From: Hofstenia miamia
Lineage: Eukaryota; Xenacoelomorpha; Acoela
Reading direction: 5' to 3'
Assembly (NCBI GenBank): GCA_004352715.1
Contig: SCFE01000054.1
Location: 313,671 to 377,670, forward strand
DNA length: 64,000 nt
The position numbers and the translations under genes are program-made. Positions 22,203-36,100 of this stretch are shown piece by piece (the first letter of the stretch is position 1; each line of letters opens with the position of its first letter). The notes below the pieces were generated by a model, which saw only the letters and a list, made by a program, of their open reading frames with translations, did no database searches and was not told where the DNA came from.

Positions 22203-25200
22203 NNNNNNNNNNNNNNNNNNNNNNNNNNNNNNNNNNNNNNNNNNNNNNNNNNNNNNNNNNNNNNNNNNNNNNNNNNNNNNNNNNNNNNNNNNNNNNNNNN
22301 NNNNNNNNNNNNNNNNNNNNNNNNNNNNNNNNNNNNNNNNNNNNNNNNNNNNNNNNNNNNNNNNTATATATATATATCTATAATACATTAATTTACAGAA
22401 TAATTGATGTATAGGGTGAATATGTAATCTACTGAACTTCTATATACATATTTGTTAATATCTTGTGCTGTAGTTATTTTTATTATATTCTACACGTTAT
22501 TACAGTTTAGATTTTTTATTATTTAAAAAATGAATTTTCTTCATATGAGTCTTTCTTATTCTGTTGCGAACAAGTAATTCGTGTAGTTCATGTGTCCTTG
22601 TAGCCATTGCGGAGTAGTTGCAACACTTCACTAAATTGAATATTCATCGTTTATGACAAATTCAAAGTACCGTTAACTTTTTATTGGGACACCCTGTATA
22701 TTATATATGCATATAATAATAATTTAACTTTGCACAATACGCTTTCAATATTCAATTTTTTCCATTTTAAAATACATTGATAACACGGTGTGACAAAATA
22801 TATTTGATTAAATTTTTTCACTGATTTCAGAATTACGAATTTGAATGTCATTTTACATGCAAAATCATAATTTTTGAGTAACGTCTATTCTTAATTTTAG
22901 AAAGCCTACATATCATTACTTTGTTCAGTAAATGTCTAGGACTATGAACGCATTACAACATTGAATTTATACCTTCGCTGCTATTTTTTTCCAAAAATAA
23001 TTCATTAAACTTAGTTTCAATTGTCGTGACGAATCACATTGGGTATCATGATTGTTGCCATACCTTCATGCACCTTGTATATTACATAACGACCATGCTT
23101 TGTGCATATGACAACATTGTTTATGTCTTCTCTGCAAGTAACAGCTGCTTATAAATCCAAGATTTGTGCGAATTCATTCTGTTACAATTGTTGATATTAT
23201 ATTCTGAAAATCAACCCATTACAAATATAGGTTGAGACAAACTAAATATTCTGAAGCCTATTAAATGTTTTCGGTATTGAATCTTGACTCCCAATAGTAA
23301 TATACTATGTTAGAGGCCTTTGTCATGTTTAGCATGAATTGAGAAACCACAATAGCCACTGTTATTTTTGTTTTTCAAGTAAAGGTTTTCTCGTATATCC
23401 TGATATCAACTTATTTTGTGAACACTGTGCCTACAGCATTTATATTCAATACTTAAATTTCCTGATATTAAAGTACGCATGTATAACCTACAAAAGATTT
23501 TCAAGGAACAAGTGACCCATTCTCATAGTGGATTTTCTAACACAAATTCTCAAGATCTTCATTAATCTTCTCAAAAGGATTTGAGTTCATTAGTTGTAAG
23601 GCTAAATCTTAGCAGGAGACAATCTGGAATCTTCTTTGCTAAATTGAAGAAATGAAATAATATTACTGATGGTGTTTACTAAACTTTATTTTCTGAAATG
23701 TCAATTGAATGTTTTTTTGAAAATTTTGGCTTTTTAATGATAAAGAAGGCAAAATTACACTAACTACTCAAGATACTTTCTATATGAATGGTTTTATCTA
23801 GAAAATATTAAAATCTGCAGATTTGGGAGTATAATTTGGCCTCATATGACTTCTGTAAGTTCAGATCAATGAAAGCAATCCACTCATTAGTTATTTGAAC
23901 ACTAAGGAAACGTTTGCTGAAAACTAAGTCTTGATAATATCTCAATTACAGCAATTAGAAAATAATCCAATGTAGACAATATTTTGGCCTCATGGGCTTT
24001 GGGTCAACAGAAAACTTCTGCTGACATTAAAATCAAAATAAAATTAGCTGTCCATATGCAATTATAAAATTCATTTGAAGATTTTTGGAATCTCAATTAT
24101 AATACAATTTTCGATTTGTATATTCAATCATCTATTTAGGTCATAAACTTAATTTCATGATATTTCCAAAAGTCTTGTTTCTACTTTGAAAAAGACATCA
24201 AATTCGTTTTTAGCAATATCAAATTGACCAGAAACACCGAAAAAATTAATTCAACTAAGAAAAAAAATTTTTGTCACAGTGTAATTTAAAAAACAATTCG
24301 GTTTGTTTATTAATGTTACGCATGTACGTTTTTGCATTTGAAAATTCGACTGACACTTATAGGAATATATCTGACAATGGAGTCGATATTAAACCCACCA
24401 ATACTAATGCAATACTATGTTGGTTTTTATGTATACATGTTATTTTCATTTATCTCTCAACTTTGTAGCAGTGATTCATTGTGCCGTCATCCATCGTATA
24501 GCAAGTACTGTATATATACGATTCTTATAAATTATCATTGTCAAGTAGATAATGTATCTTTTCTGCAATGTCCCATTATCAACAAGAATGTATCTTCTAT
24601 TCGCACAAAACTCGTTGCTTTAAAATGCCTCAAAATGTGCAGTTTTGTGTTAGAGTAAACTTTGTAAAAATAATATTTCATTCCGCATGAGAGATATTTT
24701 TGGTTAAAATCTAATTCAATGTTACTTAACATGCACTAAACTAACAAATGAGTTCACCTGACAAAGTTTAAGTCAAGATTCTAGCTGTTCTTTGGTTACT
24801 TCATTCCTCATTTTCATTGATGTTTTATTCTTTCTAAGCTTACTTAAGGTAGATAGAGGGTATTAGGGGTCGTAATTATGCTGGGTGACTAAATGTTGAC
24901 ACTTTTGGGACATCAGTCAAGCTTAGGGATTAGGCATTTCGATTATGCAATTGTTTGCAGAAACTATGCAAATGAGAATTCAAAATGGTCGCCAAACAAA
25001 AATTGACAAGGTGTACTGATCAGACTTGTCAACGAGCCGAGCTTGAGCACAGTATTTGATATACAACGAGCCCAAAACGAGCCTATTTTAGGCAAAGCAA
25101 GTTTATAGTTCTGCTTGTTAATTTGATTATGGAGATTTTTCTTATTTTTTGCAGTCAGTATGCTTTCCTATAATCTTATTTAAGAAATGTTTATTAAATA

Positions 25201-28200
25201 ATAGGAAGAGCTATGTAAAAAATTCTTTGAGCACAATATTTTTAAAAAAATACCGAGCTAAAACGAGCCTCATTCGAAGATTTTATGTGGCGAGCCGAGC
25301 CAAACTTACACAAAATTTAAACGAGCCGAGCCGAGCTTGGAAATGTCGGCTCGTTGACAAATCTGGTACTGATTGTCATACTGTTTCCACAAACTTCAAT
25401 CAAATTTACTTAAACTTTCACAGATGAAAATTTATAAATATTCTTTTGATTTTTTCTAATCTATCATGACTTAATATAAATATGAACCATTTTAAACAAT
25501 CACGCAGTATTTTTGCACAATCAAGAATAACAACTTTAAAAATTAACTAAAGAAACCTCTGAATTTTGGGTGTTTTGTATGAAAATTTGCTGATTTCTTT
25601 ACGATAATAAGAATTGGTAAGGTATGAAAATTTAAACGGCGATTCAGGAGGAGGTGTGTTTGAGATCATTGTCTGCTTCACTAGTGACGTTGCCAAGGGA
25701 TTTTCGGTGAACATGATTTTTTTAGAAGACATTTATCATATTTCAAGGATTAGGTATAAAACAATTGCCCTCAGATTTAGATTCTACAGGTTTCAATATC
25801 TGAAATCACATAAAACACAAAACTTTATAAAATTGGCAAATCATGGTGATTCTTATCATCTATCTTCCTTAAGCTGAAGGCATTAGCATTTGTGTGTTTT
25901 CAAGGTGAAACTTTAGGAACTACTGGTCTAGTTTTTAGTAGACAATCATGTTGTTCTTGTTGGCAACGCTATTTGATCATATCGCATAATTGTGAAGTAT
26001 TGTCAGTTTCTTGATGATTTGAGTTCCACTTATTAATCTTTGTGTAGACAAGCTATTTCTTAATACCTACTTTATTAATTCAATTTTTATTTTAAGTTCC
26101 ACTTATTAATCTTTGTGTAGACAAGCTATTTCTTAATACCTACTTTATTAATTCAATTTTTATTTTAATAGGGGCAACAGCAATACTCTCCCACGCAGTG
26201 CTCAGTATCTCAGTCCGCGTTCACGTAAAAAATCTCGCTCGCGTTCTCGTGACAACCGGCGAGTGTCGGCACCTTCGTATCCATCTCCACCGCCCTATGT
26301 TGACTCGCAAGGGAGTTGGAGTCGCAGTGGTTCCTCAGGCAATATTTCGTCATCGCAGCCAAATTTTTCCTCGGTTGGACTATCCTTGGTAAGTGTCGTA
26401 CACAATTCCCAAGTCTTCAAAGCAATTTGTTTCTTAAGTTTATAGCTTTTCTTAATTCTAAGCCTATCAATATATGGAAAAACAACCAAATTCATTAAAC
26501 TTAGTTGTTAAATGACTGTCTTTCTGGTATTGTATGAGTTTTTCACCCTACAAATGGGTTAACGTTTTCACTCTATTTAACAAATGTCGACGTGTTGATA
26601 AAATCTTTAGTTTACGTTGATGAAATGAATATCTTTTTTATCTGGATTATATTTATTTCCCAATGAATTGTATCAAGAAAAAATTTTACTTCTATTAAAA
26701 ATCGGGGATGTTTTTTGTTACTGCATCGACGCCGCCGACGGCGTCGTCGAATGTAGCCGGACAATTACAATAATCATGACACATTCGCGCCTTAAACTAT
26801 GTGGTTGGCAATGAATTCATCAAATATATCGAGTATGCAACCACTCACAATGCGAGGGGGTTTTAATAATCCCAATGAATTCTACACAATTTTCTTGAGC
26901 ACCTTGTTTTGATAATGGCGATTGAAAACGTTTTTCTAAATTATTTTCTTTAGTAGTTAATTCTTGATTGAAATTCACGAAACCACATTTGTTTTCGGAA
27001 CTGAACGAAACATTTTAACAGCTGGAGAACTGATTTTGCTGTAAATTTTCTTTTAAATGCCCCTTCATTGATAACTTTTTATTTGATGTTGATTGTGTGA
27101 ACTTTTCAAGAGTATCGTACGCCTTTGAAAAGTCTAAGGCTTTTTTTAAAGATTTGAGCTAATTGCGACTTATTTAATATTTTTAGTTTTAAATTAGCTA
27201 TAAGCGATATCTATTTCTATACACTGTACAATTTAATCTTTTTATCAATTTTTGTATTTATAATGATGTTTGTATTTTTTGTATTTTGAAAGCATATATA
27301 ATGTAGCTTTCAATGAATTTATAAATCTTCTATGACGATTTCCTCATGGCAATACCTATGCTTTTGTTTTAGCCTGTTCTAGGCTAGTGTATTCGGCTAA
27401 TAGTTTTATCCAAAACATCAAAACAGATAACTACTGCGCACAAACTAGACATTCCTGGTTGAAAAATACAGGCCTATTACTGATTGTTTCCATTTATTTG
27501 GCTATATTTCTGTGTTACTAATGATCACCCTGTCCTTCGTTCTTCTGGAATCATAAGATATCAAAGTGCGCGTGATTACATTATGATGTTAATTGTTGCT
27601 ATCCGTGGTGTTTCCATTCATACTACTTTTGTACTATATGGTTTTGATTAAAAAAATTACATTTCAAATTGAGTAACAGGCTTTGGTCGTTATTTTGTAA
27701 GAACTCTGTTAGTATTGTATTGAAATATAAGCACATAGAAAAATCAAAAAACTTTTGAAAAAACGTTTCACTGCAATATTCGACCTGGCTTTTTTGGGCT
27801 CTTCTCTCATCGAAAGGGAGGATTACCCCATCCCCACTCTCTACGAAGATTCTTGATGTCAGCACTAGCAATTTTTACTATACAGATTATCATAGTCATT
27901 TTTTCTGATTTCATCAAATGTCAAAAGTTTTTTGAAATGTATAATATTGATCTTAACAGTTGGAAATGATGAAATTCATTAGAATTCATTCTTAACTTAC
28001 CAAACATAATTTTATTATTTATTTTACATTCTATTTTTGTGTTAACAATAAGTTTGCAAAAATTCGAAGACTATGCACCTCGGTCGAAAAGGAGTACCAT
28101 ACATAAAGTGGCCATACATTGAGGAAATTTTTATTCAGGGTTATAATCCCCGAAAAAAAAGTTAGGAGAAGACACCAATTATCATTAAGAAGACTTCAAA

Positions 28201-30003
28201 AATTTAATCTAAAGTTTAATAGGAGAAAATCTTCCCCCTTGCCCGAATGTGGTTAAGCCTCCATGAATACATCCCATGCTATTGAGGACTCGCTGAACTT
28301 GACATTAGCGAGTAAAGGTCTTCATCTATTCCTATGAACCCTCAACCGTACTCTAACATATTTCGATTGTAAGAAGGCAACTATTTCATCTCACATCAGT
28401 TATCAGCGGTTTGATGATTCTTGAGGGCTTCATATATTTGACAAGACGTTTTTGCATATGAACCCTCAACTGTACTCTAACATATTTCTTCCAAGGCTTT
28501 CACTTGACACCAATAAACTCCGTGCCTTGCTCATATTAGGCCAGTTGTTGGTTACCACCCTCCATTCGAGTCGTATTTTTTCGGAATCTCAAGAACTCGG
28601 ACGTTTGTGACTTTCCAGATGTATCAAAAGTTCGGACTAGATAAGTCTTTCATTGATGTAACACATAAACCTTAGTTATATGATCACTATTCACGTTGCT
28701 CCAATCATCTATAGAGAACGTTACTTGTTTTCTCCCGTGCAGCAGGTCTTTTGCAGTAGTCTTTTTAGCTGGGGAACTGTTAGAAACATCATAACCAAAA
28801 CATAAATTTTGCATCATGAATTAAACAACATTATTTGGAATAAAAGCTTTGTACAAATATTGGAAACAAACGTTAAAAGAAAAAACCCTGAAATTACCAT
28901 TGTCATCCACTACAAACGGAATACTGATGTTAAAAATAATGTTACAGCTGACAAGTCTAATCGTTTTGCCTGATCGCTCGTGATTCTGCCGACATAAGAG
29001 GAGGTTGCATAGGGTTTTCCAATGAACTTGAAGGTTGACTTGGTGTATCATTATTCCGATAGACCGTTTCATGTTGCACTTCATAATGCTTACGCATTCT
29101 GTCAACTAACTGGGCGCTTTCATACGTACATTGCTGCAGTGTGATTTTTTCCCATCCACTGTAGCTTGATTATGTATCTTTCGCAATTTCTTTATCTGCA
29201 CATTAGGTAGTCCGACGTGTAATGAATTGCAGTAATCCAGTCGAGAATATAAATGTATTGAAATATAAAATGTGTTGAATTGTAAAAATAGATGCATATT
29301 ACTAAAAAGTAGATGTTTACATACTGAAATCTAAAAAATGCTACCAACAATATATAACTCTCTTGCAAACACACTAACTCTATAATTAGAATTTCAAATA
29401 GGATTACGGGCACCCGTTTTCCAGTTATGGCCCCATAAATGTACCATCTTGGCCTGCGCCAAGCCTTGATTTCACTAGTTACACTTTATGTATATTTTGC
29501 TATTTTAAATTGCATTCTTGTATTTTGTTTAGCCAAATTTAAGCAAAAGTAGAGATTCGTCTAATAATTCGCTCGTCGATATTGGTAGTTCTAACGCCCC
29601 CTTCACATTTAATCGGCGCAAGCAGAAATGTAAGTATCACAATTTTAAATATTTACCACAGCACCTGTTCACACCAGATACTTCGACAAGCTTTCTAATA
29701 AATTCGCTTATTAAGTGACAAGCACGAAGCAATGAGTCGGACGTTCATAAGATTTAAATTAAAAACCACACATTGAAATTTGCTCAGACACCATTTCACA
29801 ATTTCGATGGATATTATCGAGCTTATGCGCTTCGAAATAGATTACTAGTGCAACACATTCATTTATTTGTATTGGGATGAGCTTTTATTTGTGAGATGTC
29901 GCCTTTTATTATGTTGCTTTGTTTAATTTATAATTTTCTGCGAGCATTACGAAATTTCAAATTCTAAACTTGGAGTTTCAAGTAAATATAAACCTTGATT
30001 TAC

Positions 30004-30037
<34 letters not shown>

Positions 30038-30158
30038 NNNNNNNNNNNNNNNNNNNNNNNNNNNNNNNNNNNNNNNNNNNNNNNNNNNNNNNNNNNNNNN
30101 NNNNNNNNNNNNNNNNNNNNNNNNNNNNNNNNNNNNNNNNNNNNNNNNNNNNNNNNNN

Positions 30159-30191
<33 letters not shown>

Positions 30192-33100
30192 GTCTTTGTT
30201 CTGATTGAATCGATAAAAAAGATTTTTGCATCACTTCGCAAAATTAAGCATTATTGAAAACAAGCTACTATGAATTATGTCCCAATTTCAAACATAATGC
30301 CGCAGTACAGTGGCGTCACGTCATAGGCAGCCCCTCACAATTTTCTAGACATGTTAGTATTTTTTAATGACTTCTTTGGTTTGCACATGTAAATTTGACC
30401 AAAATGTTTACAATATCGCTCACAATAACTTTTACGCCCCCCCCCTGATTCCGCCATTGCTAAATTTATTTAAGTGTCGGTTGGTAGCTAATAATTAGTT
30501 TTTCTTCTTGCATCCAGAATGACGTTGTTTTCCGCCATTTTTCTTGGAAAACTTCGCCACTGTTGCAATATCGGTTAAGATATCAGGAAACAACTGAAAG
30601 CGGATTGTGTGCAATTCATATTATGTAACACAAAAACAACGTTGATCAATTTTTATTACCAAGTACATTTCGAGCATACTCTAATGTTTATTTTCCATTG
30701 AAAACTGTTCTAGATATATTTCTTACCTCAAGAAGACTGAAAAAAAGCATGTTAGTTAAGAATCCCAAACTTTTAACTCATATAAATATAATCATTTCAA
30801 TTTGGGATAAAAAATCTTTTGTTTATAGCATCTGTTTAGTTTTTTTTCATGTTTTCTTATCCTGTTTTCAATTTTTTCATCCCGGGTAGAATTATACTTG
30901 AATACTGCTTAATCAAATTTACACATTACTCTCACTAAGTGGCGCTGTTAAGTTCCAACAAATAGCAAGACTAAAACTGATTGGCTAGTTTAACAGCATA
31001 GCTGTCACATTTTCTGATTCTCATTCAAATGTATTTTTAAACTTTGAGTATCAATTCATTATTTTAGACACTCGCTCACAAGAAAATCTTACATACGCTG
31101 AAACTACTCGTCTGCGATCTAAAAGCGTTGAAGATCTCTTGGAATCGCAAGTCGTTGCTAACAGAATAGTAAGCCATTTTGTAATTGAATGTTTGCTCTA
31201 TCACTTCTTACTTTTTTTGTGTTTTTGTATGTACTGCATATTCAAATGAACTTGCATAATCGTATTCTCTAGATTTATGAATTTTTAGTGAAATACAGAT
31301 ATTTTATATACAGGATGTGTCAAAAGTAGCTTGACTTTCCAAATTGCAATAACTTTTTATTTATATGAAACCAAACAATAATATATGTAAATATACAAAC
31401 TCTAATGAGGGGAATTAAAGATATATTAAAACAAATGTTCAAATAGTCTTCCATTCTGCTCAATAGTAAATTCACATCTTGGTATCATATTCTCGACAGC
31501 TCGATGTAATTCATCAATGTTAAGTGAATCAACTTCTTGTATGATCTTCCTTTTTAAATAATCCAGGTTTTTTTGGAATGTATGTATGACGCCCATGTGG
31601 TACAATTATGACAGTTGACCATTCCATCCATAGAAAAATAGGCCTCATCTGACCAAAGCACATTATTGAGCAAATTAGCATTAGCTAAAATCCATTGTGC
31701 AAATTCGAGACCATGATGATAGTCTAATTCAGTGATAGTTTGATGCAAGGCAATTTTGTATGTCCGCATACGACATGCTTTAAGAATTCGACAAACATTT
31801 TTCTTTGGAATTGTAGTAGCTGCAGCAATAGAAGAAGGACTTGCATGGCCATTAATATTTGTATCTTGCAAAGTTTTCACTGCACTCATTACCATTGGTT
31901 TCAGGTCTTCTTGGAGCAATGATCTCCCTGACTTAACAGCATTGTGCAAGGATTTTGACTTTTGAAATTTTCTTATCATATTAGTGACAGCTATAATAGA
32001 AAAAATGACTTTGTCAAGGTGGTGTGCTGTTTTGTATGCACGTAATGCCGATGTTGCACTGTCTCCGTTTTGTAGTATAGTTTTAATATTTCCAGTCTGG
32101 TGTCTAAATTCATGTCTAAAGTTAAAAAGTACTGGAAAAATAACAAAATGGTTATGCATAACATAAATTCCCTTTATACAGTTATAAAATGACGAAATAT
32201 TTCATCATCTTTTCTGTGATTGGTTGAATTTTTTTAGTTACTTTTGACACACCCTGTATATTCAGAAATTATATTTATTAGTAGGAAATGCATAATGAAT
32301 AGATATTTAAATATTTGTTGCCCTGCAAACCCGATACAGCGCTAAGTGCACCATATAATCTATCGCAATCTCTAGGTATATTACTTTTACTTCGTATTGC
32401 GAAAGTGTTTGCAAGAACCGCAGAATAGATCACTGTTGATATCAAATGCTGTTATGATCCCTGCCGATAAACTTCATGTATTGAATTAAAACATTATTTA
32501 TCAAAAGAAAGTTTAAGATCCAATACTGATGTTCATGATCAGTACTGGTTTATGTTTGTGCTATCAATTTCACTGCAGGAATAATCAAATTATTATCTAA
32601 ATATATTTTTTCAAATTTTCATAAATTATTTATCCCCATCTGAACTATACTATTGAGTGTGCTGCAAGTTTCGACATAAAGTAAAATTGGCAATTTACCA
32701 TTGACTAATGCTAAAGTAGCGCACATATCCAGACAAACCCATGCTCGAAAATAAAGCACTCATGGAAAATGCGTCACCCATTTTACTGAATAAAATTTTA
32801 ATGCAATTTTCAATTCTACTATATGTTTCTTTCAATTTTAAAACTTTTTGTTGTAAAGAGCTATCAAAAATGTTTTTAAACATTGGAGGGATTATTCTTT
32901 CTGGCGTTCACTTTATCTTACTAATTGCCACAGAAAACCTTATTTAATATTTGATGACATTATGATAATATGCGTTGCATAAAATGCAACCCTGCAAAGA
33001 TAATTTCTCGCAACTAAATCGCTTTATATCAAGGTTGTGAGTCAGGATATGTTAAATTAATCCAGCCATTGACTTCTAAATGATTTAGAAGTCTATCAAC

Positions 33101-36100
33101 CAACCTTCTGACTTTTAATGTGCTTGACCCAACAATGTTGTATGAAAACATTACCCAAATATCACTCAACTACAATTTCACTAGTCATCGTTTTTTTCAT
33201 GACTTATACATAGTTTGCTGGAAGTATACCCCAACGCTATGGTTTGATTTATGTTCACCAACTCATTTACAATCTTGACTTCTATTACATACGTAAATTG
33301 CAGTTCCATTGTTGATGTATTTGGCTGGAATGTTTAGCCAATGTTTGCTAGAAAATTCCCATAATTAAATATATTAATTTTGTCCCCTCGTTAGGAGAAC
33401 ACTAGACGAAACGCTTACCACTTCATGTTGCATCTCAAATTTTAAAATAATTCCAATTTGCTCCACTAGATGGCCTTCTTTGAAATATTTAAACAGGCTA
33501 CAACGTATCTTGTGAAATTATTTCAACATGTCGATGATCTAAAAATATATGAGGAACTTTGATAAGAACAGTGGATGCAGAATTTTAGCGATATCTATTA
33601 AATGTTACAGCATACACTTTGAATTGAATAATTTTTGTGAATACGGCTTCAGTTCCGCTTTTTTGCTGAATTGTTTACCTTGAAGATATCTCAGCACTGA
33701 ATGCCTCACTTATCTCGTGTTATCTTGCTTCTGCAGATAATCCAGACTTAAAATCATACATTATTAATTTTTGCCAACATTGTCGAAATAAAATACACTG
33801 TTGAAAATGTTTTTGTATATCGCCAATATGATGATGACTGATATCAAGTGCACACTCATATCAGCGGCGGATACAGAAAAAAATTTTGAGGTGACCCAAG
33901 GTAGAATAAAATGCGAAGTGCATAATAGGGTACTTGGAGGGCACAAAGCAGGGATGTTCAAGGATTAACAGACTAATCGATTTACCGGTTAATCGGTGAT
34001 CGATTAATCGATCACATGGGCCGTAACTAATCGGTTAATTAATCGAATTGTAACGATTAATCGCCGGTTATTTGTCCAGGCACCTGCCTAGTCTCATCGG
34101 CCTCAAAATGGAGCGTTCTTATTTGTTTACTCTTTTATCCAATAAGCGACAGTAGTGTTTACTTATTAATCCTCTAAGCAGCATTGGTAGGCGTCATTAT
34201 ATTGTAAAGTTGTAACTCGTTTCAGTTCACATAATGGCGCATAATAAGTAAATCTGTTTGCGTTATTTTACAAAGCACTCTGAAAAAAATTCATCGTCAA
34301 CTTGGAAATGTATTGATCTAATTAATGGAGTTTTTGAGATAAAAATACTGTTCAACATGCAATAAATTCTTGCAAGTAGTTCGTTTTTAATTAGTCTAAT
34401 AATCGCCGATTAACCGGTTAATCGATCGGCGAACTCCCCAATAATCGGCTAATTGACATATTTAAAATTCCAGATATCGATTAATAATTGGTATTCAGGA
34501 ATAATAAAATTTACGAAATAATAAATAGCGAGATAATGGAATGTGCGACCAATGAGATAATTGAACTAATTATAAGTAAAGAAAGCGTTTTGATAGTCTT
34601 GTTCGATGCAGTAAACGTGAGAATATGAATGTGTGAAGTTTGTAAACTGTTGTTTTCATGATCTATGGGTAATTGATTTGCAAATTTTTCAAACATTTTG
34701 TTCCAAATCAATTCAGGATGCGTTTTTCCACTATCACTTTAGAATAAATTTGAAACTAAAAGTTCAGTGAACGAAGTTTATGTAGCTAGCAGGTTGAAGA
34801 GCGCTAAAGTGGATGTGATGTCATTTCTGAAATGTAAATACATTTATTACTTTTGAGGTAAAATCGTGGAAGCATCCATGCCGCAAATTCAATATCCCTT
34901 TAACAATATTAAAAGCCGCAATCACTGCACCAAACCTAGCGGAGTAAATTGTTTCTACAAATTTAATTTTAACGACTAAAATATAGAATCTTAAGCACTT
35001 AATTTATTGTAATATAGTTTCAAATCAATGAGGCGGATGCTATCGAAGCCCGCCAACTTTTGCTGAGGATTTGATGTGTAATTCATATGTAACAATCCCT
35101 ATGTAGTCTTTTCAGCACACCTGGAGCAGTAGCTTATTTAGAATATAGGATGTGCTTAGATTTGCTATTTGTTCTGTGATTCTTTCAAAACTAATGACCT
35201 TTGACCATGCAAATGCTAGTGAACTACTCTCTCCACAACCACAGCACTTGTTAGCCCATCTGCAATGACGTGGTTCAGGATCAGAATTGAAATTTCATCA
35301 AACTTCTTCATTTAACATCTCTTGCTCAAATTTGATTTCAACTGCAATGTTTTCGATCACTTTGGGTCAAATATGCCCGAGTTTAAATACCCTTTTCAAT
35401 AATCTCCAAAAAGTTTTGAATTTATTCTCAAAATGTAATATTTTTTGTTGAATTGATTGCCTATTCTTTTGGAATGTAATTATTGGATCATGTAGACATT
35501 CCGGATGGTATCATTTATTACTTGTGGGAAATAGCACTGTCATAAGTGTGTGAATGGCCAGTGTTTATTTTTCCACATGTGTATTAACCTAGGAGTTGGT
35601 GAGACATGCGGGCAAAGTTGTAAACGCGTGTCGTTTGATAAGCGTCTTTCTTATAGTTTGCAAATAATTCCCGCTTCTGATAAGAAAGCATGACTAACCG
35701 CCGCTAGCTCTTCACTTGCTACATGTCTTCTGCCAAGTCACGTTCATTTCGCATCCATTGCAACGTCACCAAATCCCCTCCCACCCGCCGCCATGCTCTC
35801 TCACCATCCACATCATTCGATGCTGATCAGGATATCTCTTCGGTAATTTCAACCCTCGTTTTTACATAACTAGCGTTTCATTCAGATTTACATACAAATC
35901 GTTTGATACTAACAAGTACTATTTTACTGATAAAATTTCAAAAATTTTGAAAAATTTAAACATTGTTGTGGGCATTAATGTATAAGCGTGCGATTTTATG
36001 AAAGTTGAATCTCTTTGTCACTCTTCCTGTTTGCGCGTTGAACTTAACGCGGCATTTTTGCGATTTCCATTACTGCAACTTCAGTATTTGAATACCACAA

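Larger units (their letters stand above)
20329..26171 (+). other. Intron (MPRIP-like) with hAT MITE
   Basis: 5843 bp. It contains (TA)n at 21867-21896, a gapped (TA)n at 22172-22378, the hAT-type MITE 25021-25365, and the 73-bp duplication at the 3' end. GGGACACCCTGTATAT at about 22686 resembles one end of a mariner-type element. Otherwise nothing recognised. Confidence 0.8.
26389..29532 (+). other. Intron (MPRIP-like) with transposon remnants
   Basis: 3144 bp. It holds a GC-rich hairpin (26727-26752), the DUF659/hAT remnant and a LINE scrap, both on the minus strand. 26800-28440 shows nothing recognisable. Confidence 0.8.
31169..35737 (+). other. Intron (MPRIP-like) with mariner and MITE
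   Basis: 4569 bp. It holds the Tc1/mariner element 31311-32256, a hairpin at 33071 and a palindrome-rich MITE near 33949-34450. The remainder has no recognisable feature. Confidence 0.8.

Noticed and set aside
22680-22705. GGGACACCCTGTATAT as a mariner-type terminus
   Set aside because: Only one end is visible and no partner repeat or transposase was found nearby.
25149-25427. 92-codon open frame with ARAKLTQNLNEPSRAW
   Set aside because: It is translation of the GAGCC-rich hAT MITE, not a gene.
30308-30475. CAGTGGCGTCACG...CGCCATTG as a hAT MITE
   Set aside because: The termini match poorly and the flanking octamers differ; too weak to list as an element.
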